Notes under the pieces: generated by a model
What the model was told of the DNA's origin: nothing
Database searches by the model: none
Seen by the model: the letters and a program-made list of their open reading frames with translations, nothing else
Part shown: one piece after another, positions 1-7,538 of the stretch
How the letters are laid out: each line of letters starts with the position of its first letter
How positions within the stretch are numbered: position 1 is the first letter of the stretch
Source of the DNA: Streptomyces sp. AM 4-1-1
Lineage (GTDB): Bacteria > Actinomycetota > Actinomycetes > Streptomycetales > Streptomycetaceae
DNA: 64,000 nt
Assembly: GCF_029167625.1 (NCBI RefSeq)
Contig: NZ_CP119145.1
Span: 5,084,001 to 5,148,000, forward strand
Direction of reading: 5' to 3'
Translations under genes and position numbers: made by a program

Positions 1-146
1 CCGAGCTGCACGCGGTGCCCGTCGACGCCGTCACGGCAACGTTCGTGTACGTACGCAGCGGCGAGACCGTCCGCCCCGCACGGCTGCCGGGGCGGGCGGA
101 GCTGGAGCGGCTTCTGCTGGACGAGCCACCCCGCCGGGGCCGATAG
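1..146 (+). CDS. C-terminal end of a UvrD-like helicase (partial)
   Basis: The window opens inside a gene; the last 47 codons are readable from position 3 to the TAG at 144-146. The tail reads FVYVRSGETVRPARLPGRAE and ends in DEPPRRGR. The F-V-Y-V-R-S-G-E pattern is typical of the extreme C-terminus of the actinobacterial UvrD/AddA-type ATP-dependent helicases that sit just upstream of this peptidase-nudC-uvrD2 block in Streptomyces. The helicase assignment rests on that short tail and on synteny, so it is an inference. The next gene starts 10 bp downstream and may be co-transcribed. Confidence 0.6.
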   Translation, partial: ELHAVPVDAVTATFVYVRSGETVRPARLPGRAELERLLLDEPPRRGR

Positions 147-155
147 GCTCGAAGC

Positions 156-1550
156 ATGAGTGAGACCCCGGACAGCGTCGTCCGTACGTACGTGGAGCAG
201 CACCGCGCAGCCTTCCTGGACGACCTCGCCGAATGGCTGCGCATTCCGTCCGTCTCGGCCCAGCCGGAGCACGACGGAGACGTACGGCGCAGCGCCGAAT
301 GGCTCTCCGGCAAGCTGAAGGAGACCGGGTTCCCCGTCACCGAGATCTGGGACACCCCGGGCGCTCCCGCGGTGTTCGCCGAGTGGCCGTCCGACGACCC
401 GGGGGCGCCGACGGTCCTTGTGTACGGTCACCACGACGTGCAGCCCGCGGCCCGTGAGGACGGCTGGGCCACCGACCCGTTCGAGCCGGTGATCCGTGAC
501 GGCCGGATGTACGGGCGGGGCGCCGCCGACGACAAGGGGCAGGTGTTCTTCCACACCCTCGGCGTCCGCGCGCACCTCGCCGTCACCGGCCGTACCGCTC
601 CGGCCGTGCACCTCAAGCTTCTGATCGAGGGCGAGGAGGAGTCGGGTTCCCCGCACTTCCGGGCCCTCGTCGAGGAGCGGGCCGCCAGGCTCGCCGCCGA
701 TGCCGTGATCGTCTCCGACACCGGCATGTGGGACGAGACGACCCCCACGGTCTGCACCGGGATGCGCGGTCTCGCCGAGTGCGAGATCGAGCTGTACGGC
801 CCCGATCAGGACATCCACTCCGGTTCGTTCGGCGGCGCGGTTCCCAACCCGGCGACGGCCGCGGCCCGGCTCGTCGCCGCGATGCACGACGCGGACGAGC
901 GGGTGGCGATACCCGGTTTCTACGACGGTGTGGCCGAACTCACCGACGCCGAGCGGGCGCTCTTCGCCGAGCTGCCGTTCGACGAGGCGGCCTGGCTGCG
1001 TACGGCCAGGTCGCACGCCACGGCGGGCGAGGCCGGCCACACCACGCTCGAACGCGTCTGGGCCCGTCCCACCGCCGAGGTCAACGGCATCGGCGGCGGC
1101 TACCAGGGACCGGGCAGCAAGACGATCGTCCCGTCCTCCGCCGTGCTGAAGCTGAGCTTCCGGCTGGTCGCGGGCCAGGACCCGGAGCACATCGAACGGT
1201 CGGTCCTCCGATGGGCCGAGGACCGGGTCCCGGCGGGAATCCGCCACCGGATCACCTTCTCCGCCGCCACCCGGCCCTGTCTGACCCCGCTCGACCACCC
1301 CGCGCTCCAGGCGGTGGCCCGCGCCATGGGGCGCGTCTTCGACCGGAAGATCCTCTTCACCAGGGAGGGCGGTTCCGGCCCCGCCGCCGATCTCCAGGAC
1401 GTGCTCGGCGCACCTGTCCTCTTCCTGGGCATCTCCGTACCGTCCGACGGCTGGCACGCCCCCGACGAGAAGGTCGAGATCGGCCTGCTCATGAAGGGCG
1501 TGGAGACCACCGCCCATCTGTGGGGCGAGCTGGCCGCGGCACTCCGCTGA
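156..1550 (+). CDS. M20 family dipeptidase/metallopeptidase
   Basis: A 464-residue cytoplasmic M20 peptidase. Zinc-site landmarks appear in the expected order: GHHDVQP near residue 92 (first metal ligand and catalytic Asp), GRGAADDKGQ near 120 (bridging Asp), GEEESGSP near 159 (catalytic Glu and metal ligand) and SDTGMW near 188. A dimerisation (lid) domain with IHSGSFGG follows, and the protein ends in the usual C-terminal metal-binding half (GGSGPAADLQ, WHAPDEK). Family members hydrolyse dipeptides such as carnosine or Cys-Gly using two metal ions; the substrate here is unknown. ATG at 156 is the first good start and the length matches the family. nudC follows 43 bp downstream on the same strand. 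Confidence 0.9.
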   Translation: MSETPDSVVRTYVEQHRAAFLDDLAEWLRIPSVSAQPEHDGDVRRSAEWLSGKLKETGFPVTEIWDTPGAPAVFAEWPSDDPGAPTVLVYGHHDVQPAAREDGWATDPFEPVIRDGRMYGRGAADDKGQVFFHTLGVRAHLAVTGRTAPAVHLKLLIEGEEESGSPHFRALVEERAARLAADAVIVSDTGMWDETTPTVCTGMRGLAECEIELYGPDQDIHSGSFGGAVPNPATAAARLVAAMHDADERVAIPGFYDGVAELTDAERALFAELPFDEAAWLRTARSHATAGEAGHTTLERVWARPTAEVNGIGGGYQGPGSKTIVPSSAVLKLSFRLVAGQDPEHIERSVLRWAEDRVPAGIRHRITFSAATRPCLTPLDHPALQAVARAMGRVFDRKILFTREGGSGPAADLQDVLGAPVLFLGISVPSDGWHAPDEKVEIGLLMKGVETTAHLWGELAAALR

Positions 1551-1593
1551 ATTCTCGAACACCCGAACCGTCCTGGGGGAGTGGGAAGCACCT

Positions 1594-2541
1594 GTGAGTA
1601 CCTTCGACAACGTCACCGCAGACCGTCCGATCGGTCTTACCGCGCCCAGCGGAATCGATCGCTCCGCCCACCACCGTCTCGACGAGGCATGGCTGGCCGC
1701 CGCCTGGAGCCACCCCACGACCAGGGTCTTCGTCGTCTCCGGCGGGCAGGTGCTGATCGACGAACGCGCGGACGGCGACACCGCGATCGTCATGACCCCC
1801 GCGTTCGAGGCCCCGCTCACCGAGACCCACCGGTACTTCCTCGGCACGGACGAGGACGGCGTCCGCTACTTCGCTCTCCAGAAGGACACCCTGCCGGGCC
1901 GCATGGACCAGCCGGCCCGTCCGGCGGGGCTGCGGGAGGCCGGGCTGCTGCTGGGCGCCCGGGACGCCGGTCTGATGGCGCACGCGGTGGCCCTGGAGAA
2001 CTGGCAGCGTCTGCACCGCTTCTGCTCGCGCTGCGGCGAGCGCACGGTCATCGCGGCGGCCGGACACATCCGTCGCTGCCAGGCATGCGGGGCCGAGCAC
2101 TACCCCCGTACCGACCCCGCGGTGATCATGCTCGTCACGGACGACCAGGACCGCGCGCTGCTCGGCCGCCAGGTGCACTGGCCGGAGGGCCGCTTCTCGA
2201 CTCTCGCGGGCTTCGTCGAACCGGGGGAGTCGATCGAGCAGTCCGTAGCACGGGAGGTCTTCGAGGAGGCGGGCATCGTCGTCGGCGAGGTGGAGTATGT
2301 CGCCAGCCAGCCCTGGCCGTTCCCGTCCAGCCTGATGCTCGGCTTCATGGCGCGGGCGACGACGTCGGAGATCAATGTGGACGGCGAGGAGATCGAGGAG
2401 GCGCGCTGGTTCTCGCGCGAGGACCTGAAGGCGGCCTTCGAGTCGGGCGAGGTCCTGCCCCCGTTCGGCATCTCGATCGCCTCCCGGCTGATCGAGCTCT
2501 GGTACGGCAAGCCGCTGCCACGTCCCGGTGCGAACGGCTGA
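1594..2541 (+). CDS. nudC: NAD(+) diphosphatase / NADH pyrophosphatase NudC
   Basis: A 315-residue Nudix hydrolase that cleaves NAD(H) to NMN(H) and AMP; family members can also decap NAD-capped RNA. The four-cysteine zinc ribbon (CSRCGE and CQACGAEHYPR, around residues 149-172) is followed by the Nudix box (GFVEPGE and REVFEEAG, around 208-230). The signature SQPWPFPSS just after it marks the NudC subfamily. The start is GTG at 1594. Downstream are a tandem-repeat tract and then a strong hairpin shared with the convergent mycoredoxin gene. Confidence 0.93.
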   Translation: MSTFDNVTADRPIGLTAPSGIDRSAHHRLDEAWLAAAWSHPTTRVFVVSGGQVLIDERADGDTAIVMTPAFEAPLTETHRYFLGTDEDGVRYFALQKDTLPGRMDQPARPAGLREAGLLLGARDAGLMAHAVALENWQRLHRFCSRCGERTVIAAAGHIRRCQACGAEHYPRTDPAVIMLVTDDQDRALLGRQVHWPEGRFSTLAGFVEPGESIEQSVAREVFEEAGIVVGEVEYVASQPWPFPSSLMLGFMARATTSEINVDGEEIEEARWFSREDLKAAFESGEVLPPFGISIASRLIELWYGKPLPRPGANG

Positions 2542-2680
2542 GACGGCCGACGTCACTCGCGCAGGGCTCCGCGCCCGGCCCCGGACAGCCCGCGCCGCCT
2601 CCGGCCAGTCCGTGCTCGTCCCCGGTCGAACAGCGCCCGACCCTGCCGATCCGCGCTTGTTCCTGGTGAATTCGCGCCCG

Positions 2681-2740
2681 GCTCCGCCGATCCGCGCCCG
2701 ACTCCGCCGATCCGCGCCCGACTCCGCTGAGTCGCGCTCG
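2681..2740. repeat. 20-bp tandem repeat, three units
   Basis: Three head-to-tail 20-bp units (2681-2700, 2701-2720, 2721-2740) follow nudC. The first two read RCTCCGCCGATCCGCGCCCG; the third is diverged. A weaker related unit sits at 2661-2680 and a partial one near 2646. The tract is intergenic, and I see no coding sense or CRISPR-like spacer pattern. It probably arose by slippage and makes the nudC 3' region long and structured. Confidence 0.75.
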
Positions 2741-2773
2741 TCCCTGGGTGAATCCGCGCCAGGCTCCGGACAT

Positions 2774-2809
2774 GAGGAGGGGCCCCGGAAACGTCCGGGG
2801 CCCCTCCTC
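2774..2809. terminator. Bidirectional hairpin terminator between nudC and mycoredoxin
   Basis: A perfect 16-bp stem, GAGGAGGGGCCCCGGA with its complement, closes on an AACG loop. It lies between two convergent genes (nudC on plus, mycoredoxin on minus). There is no U-tract, which is usual for Streptomyces terminators. Confidence 0.85.
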
Positions 2810-2951
2810 GTCACGTCGTCGCACCGGTCCGGCCCGTACGGTCGACCCCGGCGGTCGATTCCCGCGCTCGATCCCGTATCGCGGTCCGACCTCGGTCCGA
2901 CCGCGATCCGCACTCGGTCCGTACGAGGTCGGCCGTTCCGAGTGCTCGAAC

Positions 2952-3209
2952 TCAGGCGCCGAGGGCCTGCTTCACCTGGGCCAGGCTCGGGTTGGTCATG
3001 ACGACCTCAGGGCCGCCGCCGGAGGGCACGATCCGGAGCGTCGGAACGGTCTGGTTGCCCCCGTTGGCCTTCTCGACGAAGGCGGCGGACGCCGGGTCGT
3101 GCTCGATGTTGATCTCGGTGTAGGGGATGCCCTCGCGGTCCATCTGCCCCTTGAGCCGACGGCAGTAGCCGCACCACGTGGTGCTGTACATCGTCACAGT
3201 GCCCGGCAT
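2952..3209 (-). CDS. mrx1: Mycoredoxin / glutaredoxin-like protein
   Basis: An 85-residue thioredoxin-fold protein with the redox motif CGYC (residues 13-16, context YSTTWCGYC), the cis-Pro TVPTLRI and a GGPEVV substrate-binding stretch. Members of this actinobacterial family reduce mycothiol mixed disulfides. The ATG on the complement of 3209 starts right at the fold. It is divergent from uvrD2 across about 260 bp of repeat-containing intergenic DNA. Streptomyces mycoredoxin is known to belong to the SigR thiol-stress regulon, and sigR itself lies at 45.4 kb here. Confidence 0.85.
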   Translation of the reverse strand: MPGTVTMYSTTWCGYCRRLKGQMDREGIPYTEINIEHDPASAAFVEKANGGNQTVPTLRIVPSGGGPEVVMTNPSLAQVKQALGA

Positions 3210-3358
3210 GTCTCTCGTCCTCTGTCTCGTCCGTCTCGCTGCACAAGCCGAAGCCGTGCAAACCGAAGAAGTGCTTCAGCGGGTGTCGCCTACGCGTTCC
3301 CGCACCCAGACGAACGTACGGGACCTGGCAGCCATTCCCGTCCCGCTCCGGCCGACCG

Positions 3359-3407
3359 GCATCGATACGGGTATCGACATGGGTATCGACGTGGGTATCG
3401 ATACGAC
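3359..3407. repeat. Clustered GTATCGA-type direct and inverted repeats
   Basis: Three 12-bp units based on GGGTATCGAYRT are arranged head to tail. GTATCGATAC palindromic elements bound the cluster, so it has both direct and dyad symmetry. It sits in the mrx/uvrD2 divergent promoter region, 60-110 bp before uvrD2. It could be an operator cluster, but I do not recognise the binding protein. Confidence 0.6.
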
Positions 3408-3469
3408 AGTCATACCGTCCCTGTGGACGGACCCGTCGGCGGTCCCTTCCGACCTGGCAGCATGAAGGG

Positions 3470-5677
3470 GTGACAGCAGCAACGCATTCCACCCTCGTCC
3501 CGCAGGTCCCCGACTCCGCCGACGCCGTCCTCGACGGGCTCGATCCCGAGCAGCGCGCGGTCGCCACGGCCCTGCACGGTCCGGTGTGCGTGCTCGCGGG
3601 AGCCGGCACGGGCAAGACGCGGGCGATCACGCACCGCATCGCCTACGGGGTGCGGGCCGGGATTCTCCAGCCGACGAGCGTGCTCGCCGTCACGTTCACC
3701 AACCGGGCGGCGGGCGAGATGCGCGGACGGTTGCGCCAGCTCGGTGCGGGCGGGGTGCAGGCGCGGACCTTCCACTCCGCCGCTCTGCGCCAGCTCCAGT
3801 ACTTCTGGCCGAAAGCGGTCGGTGGAGAGCTGCCCCGGCTGCTGGAGCGCAAGGTCCAGCTGGTCGCGGAGGCCGCGGCGCGCTGCCGTGTCCGGCTCGA
3901 CCGCAACGAGCTCAGGGACGTCACGAGCGAGATCGAATGGGCCAAGGTCACCCAGACCGTCCCCGCCGATTACCCGGCCGTCGTCGCCAAGACCCGCAGG
4001 GACGCCCCGCGCGACCCCGCCGAGACCTCCCAGATCTACGCGACGTACGAACAGCTGAAGCGCGACCGGTCGGTGATCGACTTCGAGGACGTACTGCTCC
4101 TCACCGTCGCCATCCTCCAGGACCGGCACGACATCGCCGAACACGTCCGCAGCCAGTACCAGCACTTCGTGGTCGACGAGTACCAGGACGTGAGCCCGCT
4201 CCAGCAGCGGCTGCTCGACCTCTGGCTGGGCGAGCGGGACAGCCTGTGCGTCGTCGGTGACGCGAGCCAGACGATCTACTCGTTCACCGGAGCCACCCCG
4301 GATCACCTGCTGAACTTCCGCACCCGTCACCCGGACGCGACCATGGTCAAGCTCGTCCGGGACTACCGCTCCACGCCCCAGGTGGTCCACCTGGCCAACG
4401 GGCTGCTCAGTCAGGCCAGGGGGCGCGCGGCCGAACACCGGCTGGAACTCGTCTCCCAGCGCGACCGGGGCCCCGAGCCCGGCTACCTCGAATACCCGGA
4501 CGAGCCCGCCGAGGCAGAGGGCACCGCCCGCCGCATCCGCGACCTGATCGCCGCGGGTGTCCCGGCCGGTGAGATCGCCGTGCTCTACCGGGTGAACTCC
4601 CAGTCGGAGGTGTACGAGCAGGCGCTGGCCGACGCGGGTGTGCCCTACCAGCTACGGGGCGCCGAGCGCTTCTTCGAGCGCGCGGAGGTACGCGAGGCGG
4701 GCGTCGCCCTGCGCGGAGCGGCCCGCGCCGGGGGCAACGACTCCTTGCTCGACGACGCCCAGGGACTGCCCTCCCAGGTGCGCGCGGTGCTGTCCACCAA
4801 GGGATGGACCACCGAGCCGCCCACCGGCTCCGGGGCCGTGCGGGACCGGTGGGAGTCGCTGGCCGCACTGGTGCGCCTCGCCGAGGACTTCGAACAGGCC
4901 AAGCCCGGCGCGACTTTGTCCGACCTGGTGGCGGAGCTGGACGAGCGCGCCGCCGCCCAGCACGCCCCCACCGTCCAGGGCGTCACGCTGGCCTCCCTGC
5001 ATTCGGCGAAGGGCCTGGAGTGGGACGCCGTGTTCCTGGTCGGCCTGACCGAGGGCATGATGCCGATCGCGTACGCCAAGACCGACGAGCAGATCGAGGA
5101 GGAGCGCCGTCTGCTCTACGTCGGTGTCACCCGTGCCCGCTTCCACCTCTCGCTCTCCTGGTCCCTTTCCCGCTCACCGGGCGGGCGTGGCGGCAGGCGT
5201 CCGACGCGTTTTCTCAGCGGACTGCGCCCGGGATCGGCCGCCGTGGGCGCGCGGGGCACCGGTGGAGCCTTCAACGCCGGAGCAGGCGGTGTGGGTGGCG
5301 GTGGCCCGGAGCGCACAGCGGCGGGGATCAGGCGCAAGCGCCGCGGCCCCGTCCGTTGCCGGGTCTGCGGGCAGACCCTCACGGATGCCGGCGAGATGAA
5401 GCTGATGCGGTGCGAGGACTGTCCGTCCGACATGGACGAGGCGCTGCACGAGAGGCTGCGCGAGTGGCGTGCGGGCCAGGCGAAGCTGCTGGGACAGCCC
5501 GCCTATTGCGTGTTCACCGACAAAACGTTGATGGCCATCGCCGAAGCGGTCCCGGGCAGCGAGGGGGAGCTGGCAGGGATCGCCGGGGTCGGCAGCCGCA
5601 AGCTGACCCGGTTCGGCGCCGATGTGCTGACCATTTGCGCAGGTGAGGAGGTTGGTGGCGATGCCGACGGCGTGTGA
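3470..5677 (+). CDS. uvrD2: ATP-dependent DNA helicase UvrD2 (SF1A, HRDC)
   Basis: A 735-residue SF1A helicase that unwinds DNA 3'-5'. Visible motifs in order: Q-motif DPEQRAVA, Walker A GAGTGKT (about residues 43-49), motif II DEYQD, GDASQTIYSF, VKLVRDYRST, SLHSAKGLEWD and VTRA. The C-terminal third carries a tetracysteine zinc module (CRVCG followed by CEDCPSD) and then an HRDC domain (LLGQPAYCVFTDKTLMAIAE). This combination defines actinobacterial UvrD2 rather than UvrD1/PcrA. The GTG start at 3470 is the first in frame. Confidence 0.95.
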   Translation: MTAATHSTLVPQVPDSADAVLDGLDPEQRAVATALHGPVCVLAGAGTGKTRAITHRIAYGVRAGILQPTSVLAVTFTNRAAGEMRGRLRQLGAGGVQARTFHSAALRQLQYFWPKAVGGELPRLLERKVQLVAEAAARCRVRLDRNELRDVTSEIEWAKVTQTVPADYPAVVAKTRRDAPRDPAETSQIYATYEQLKRDRSVIDFEDVLLLTVAILQDRHDIAEHVRSQYQHFVVDEYQDVSPLQQRLLDLWLGERDSLCVVGDASQTIYSFTGATPDHLLNFRTRHPDATMVKLVRDYRSTPQVVHLANGLLSQARGRAAEHRLELVSQRDRGPEPGYLEYPDEPAEAEGTARRIRDLIAAGVPAGEIAVLYRVNSQSEVYEQALADAGVPYQLRGAERFFERAEVREAGVALRGAARAGGNDSLLDDAQGLPSQVRAVLSTKGWTTEPPTGSGAVRDRWESLAALVRLAEDFEQAKPGATLSDLVAELDERAAAQHAPTVQGVTLASLHSAKGLEWDAVFLVGLTEGMMPIAYAKTDEQIEEERRLLYVGVTRARFHLSLSWSLSRSPGGRGGRRPTRFLSGLRPGSAAVGARGTGGAFNAGAGGVGGGGPERTAAGIRRKRRGPVRCRVCGQTLTDAGEMKLMRCEDCPSDMDEALHERLREWRAGQAKLLGQPAYCVFTDKTLMAIAEAVPGSEGELAGIAGVGSRKLTRFGADVLTICAGEEVGGDADGV

Positions 5678-5689
5678 GGAAAACTCGTC

Positions 5690-5730
5690 GGAAAAATAGT
5701 TTGCGCCCGCCCCAGTCATCACCATAGGTT
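5690..5730 (+). promoter_or_regulatory. Probable WblC/WhiB7-dependent promoter of the wblC leader
   Basis: The AT-rich run GGAAAAATAGT (5690-5700) directly abuts a -35-like TTGCGC (5701-5706). A TAGGTT -10 (5725-5730) follows at 18-bp spacing. WhiB7-type regulators use their AT-hook to bind A/T tracts immediately upstream of -35 in sigma-A-type promoters. Here the AT-tract stands out in GC-rich DNA and lies upstream of wblC, so autoregulation is the natural reading. Transcription would begin near 5737 and give a leader of about 600 nt. Confidence 0.65.
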
Positions 5731-5842
5731 CTTAACCACGGCAACAGCGGCTTCTCCGAAGTCCTGTTCCGTGCTGTACTTATCCGAATACGCAGGACCG
5801 GCTCCGGCCGGTCCCCTGAGACGCCGAGAGGAGGCGATTCCT

Positions 5843-6169
5843 GTGATCAGCATCATCAAGACCGACAAAATGACCGATCTCTCGGTCGTCTCCGCCTGCT
5901 CGCTCGGCCTCCTGCGTTCCTCGGAATCCGCTCTTCGTGGCACCGGTGTGTCCGGCCTCTCCGTCGGCAGCCCGCTGTCCCTGGCGAGCTTCCCCGAGCG
6001 GAAGCGCAATGAGCGACCGACCGAGGCACCGGCAGCAGCAGTAGTGAAGGGACAGGCCCAGGCGGCCTATGCCTTTGCGGCCGTCGGTGCCGGAGCCACG
6101 AAGCAGACGACACAGCACCACACGATGTGGGCCTTCCGTGGGCCTGAACCCTGGAGTGATCCAGCCTGA
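5843..6169 (+). CDS. Leader ORF (uORF) upstream of wblC
   Basis: A 108-codon ORF starting at GTG 5843 behind a strong GAGAGGAGG ribosome site (5826-5834). An in-frame start at 5771 exists but lacks a comparable site. The product begins MISIIKTDKM and ends TMWAFRGPEPWSDPA; it resembles no domain I know. Its stop codon (6167-6169) lies inside the left arm of a perfect 7-bp hairpin and 24 nt before a terminator-like stem. wblC/whiB7 genes are known to be controlled by uORF-dependent transcription attenuation. The likely role is therefore sensing of ribosome stalling rather than making a functional protein, though a protein function is not excluded. Confidence 0.7.
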   Translation: MISIIKTDKMTDLSVVSACSLGLLRSSESALRGTGVSGLSVGSPLSLASFPERKRNERPTEAPAAAVVKGQAQAAYAFAAVGAGATKQTTQHHTMWAFRGPEPWSDPA

Positions 6170-6236
6170 TCGAGAATCAGGCCGGCGCCTTCAGGGCCGC
6201 GGAACCCCACCCGGGATTCGCGGCCCTTTTGTTTTG
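6164..6236 (+). promoter_or_regulatory. Transcription attenuator in the wblC leader
   Basis: Two stems are visible. The first, GCCTGAT/ATCAGGC (6164-6182), overlaps the leader ORF stop. The second pairs GGGCCGCG (6194-6201) with CGCGGCCC (6219-6226), extends inward through CCC/GGG, and ends in TTTTGTTTTGT (6227-6237), a rare U-tract for this genome. An upstream GGGCCTGAA near 6140 could pair imperfectly with TTCAGGGCC (6190-6198) and break the terminator stem. That gives a plausible antiterminator linked to translation of the leader ORF. Confidence 0.8.
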
Positions 6237-6340
6237 TCCGAACGGATGAGACGAAGCGAAGGAGCCTCGGGACCAGCAGCACCGGGTACCAGCCGCCACC
6301 CGGCGACAAGCCGGGACGACCAGACGAGGACATCACCACC

Positions 6341-6709
6341 GTGCAACTCGAAGCGCACGCCCCGTCCGTACCGCCTTCCGAAACGATCACCCCGCCCGGC
6401 CCCACGGAGGACTCCACCTTGCTCCCCCTCACCGCGCTCACCGCGCTCGACGACGCCATCGAGAACCTCGGCGTTCCCGTTCCCTGCCGCTCCTACGACC
6501 CGGAGGTCTTCTTCGCGGAGTCGCCGGCGGACGTCGAGTACGCCAAGTCGCTCTGCCGTACCTGTCCGCTCATGGAGGCATGTCTCGCGGGCGCCAAGGA
6601 GCGGCGCGAGCCGTGGGGCGTCTGGGGTGGCGAACTGTTCATCCAGGGCGTCGTCGTCGCCCGGAAGCGGCCTCGTGGCCGTCCGCGCAAGAACCCGGTC
6701 GCGGCGTGA
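6341..6709 (+). CDS. wblC: WblC/WhiB7 redox-sensing transcriptional activator
   Basis: A 122-residue WhiB-family protein. The four iron-sulfur cysteines are visible in PVPCRSYDP and LCRTCPLMEAC, followed by the GVWGGE turn. The C-terminal AT-hook RGRPRKNP is diagnostic of the WhiB7/WblC branch. The family partners the primary sigma factor and activates intrinsic resistance to translation inhibitors. The start is GTG at 6341, 105 nt after the attenuator; its ribosome site is weak. The small 87-aa gene follows, as in other Streptomyces. Confidence 0.95.
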   Translation: MQLEAHAPSVPPSETITPPGPTEDSTLLPLTALTALDDAIENLGVPVPCRSYDPEVFFAESPADVEYAKSLCRTCPLMEACLAGAKERREPWGVWGGELFIQGVVVARKRPRGRPRKNPVAA

Positions 6710-6801
6710 CCTCCGGCCTGGGAGCCTCGGCCCCCCAGCTCCTGAGACGTATCGGAACCATCGACCGTCCCCTCACCCACGATCCCCGAAAGCAGACACC
6801 G

Positions 6802-7065
6802 ATGACCCTCCCCACCAGCGAGCCTGCCGGCTCCGCGACCCAGGACGTCACCATCATCGGCGCGAACGATTCGCGCCAGAACAGGACCCGTGAGATGCAA
6901 CTCATCCCAGAAGCCATGGCGCGTGCGCATATGCACGATCGCCTCAGGCAAGCGGACGCGGAACGCCAGGCCGTGCGCCTGGTCGCCGCTCGCCGCATGC
7001 AGCGTCGCGCCGAACGCGCCTCTCTGCGTGCCCGCCGTGCACTGGCCATGGCGGTCATGCACTGA
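6802..7065 (+). CDS. Conserved small basic protein downstream of wblC
   Basis: An 87-residue protein starting MTLPTSEPAG. The second half is predicted helical and rich in Arg/Ala (RLRQADAERQAVRLVAARRM). No recognisable domain. It lies 92 bp after wblC on the same strand and is found there in many streptomycetes, so it may share wblC regulation. The ATG at 6802 is preferred over an in-frame start inside wblC because of protein composition. Confidence 0.7.
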   Translation: MTLPTSEPAGSATQDVTIIGANDSRQNRTREMQLIPEAMARAHMHDRLRQADAERQAVRLVAARRMQRRAERASLRARRALAMAVMH

Positions 7066-7199
7066 GAAGACGGTGCGCCGCCGGGCAACCGCTCTGCCCG
7101 GTCGGCATGCCATGTCTCATCCGCGGGGCCGGTCCACTCGGACCGGCCCCGCGGTGCGTTCCGCCCGCGGCGGCGCCACCGCGGGGTTACGGTCACCGG

Positions 7200-7403
7200 A
7201 TGGACGAGGAGACTGATCAGCCGGACCGGCCGGACACCGACGGTGTGGTCTGCGCCCGGTGTGGTGCGGCCCCCGACGCCGGGACCCCGCCGGCGACGTG
7301 GGTCTGCTCCATGGAGAACGGTGATCGCCGGTACCTCTGCGACGCCTGCGGCCGGGCCCACCTCAGAGCCATCGAGGGCCGACTGGACCCGGCCTGGTGG
7401 TGA
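7200..7403 (+). CDS. Small zinc-ribbon-like protein
   Basis: A 67-residue protein with two CxxC knuckles, CARCGA and CDACGRAH, around a WVCSMENGDRRY strand. This is a compact treble-clef or zinc-ribbon pattern. Function unknown. ATG at 7200 follows GGTCACCGG without a strong ribosome site. It converges on the AarF-like gene across about 135 bp in which I see no other gene. Confidence 0.7.
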   Translation: MDEETDQPDRPDTDGVVCARCGAAPDAGTPPATWVCSMENGDRRYLCDACGRAHLRAIEGRLDPAWW

Positions 7404-7538
7404 CGAACCACACCACTCACCGACCGAGCATGTCCCCGGGACGTCCCTTGCCCACCCGTATGGCCGCTGCCGGACCAACGGCCGACCAGGGTCCGACGCC
7501 CTGCGCTTCGGCAGCCGTGCCGGTACGCGTCCGCCTGG

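Noticed and set aside
2661..2740. CRISPR array
   Set aside because: Units are contiguous 20-mers without spacers and no cas genes are nearby.
3275..3301. SigR promoter upstream of the mycoredoxin gene
   Set aside because: The minus strand has GGGAAC with an 18-bp spacer, but the -10 is GAA rather than GTT, so the match is too weak despite the gene being a known SigR target elsewhere.
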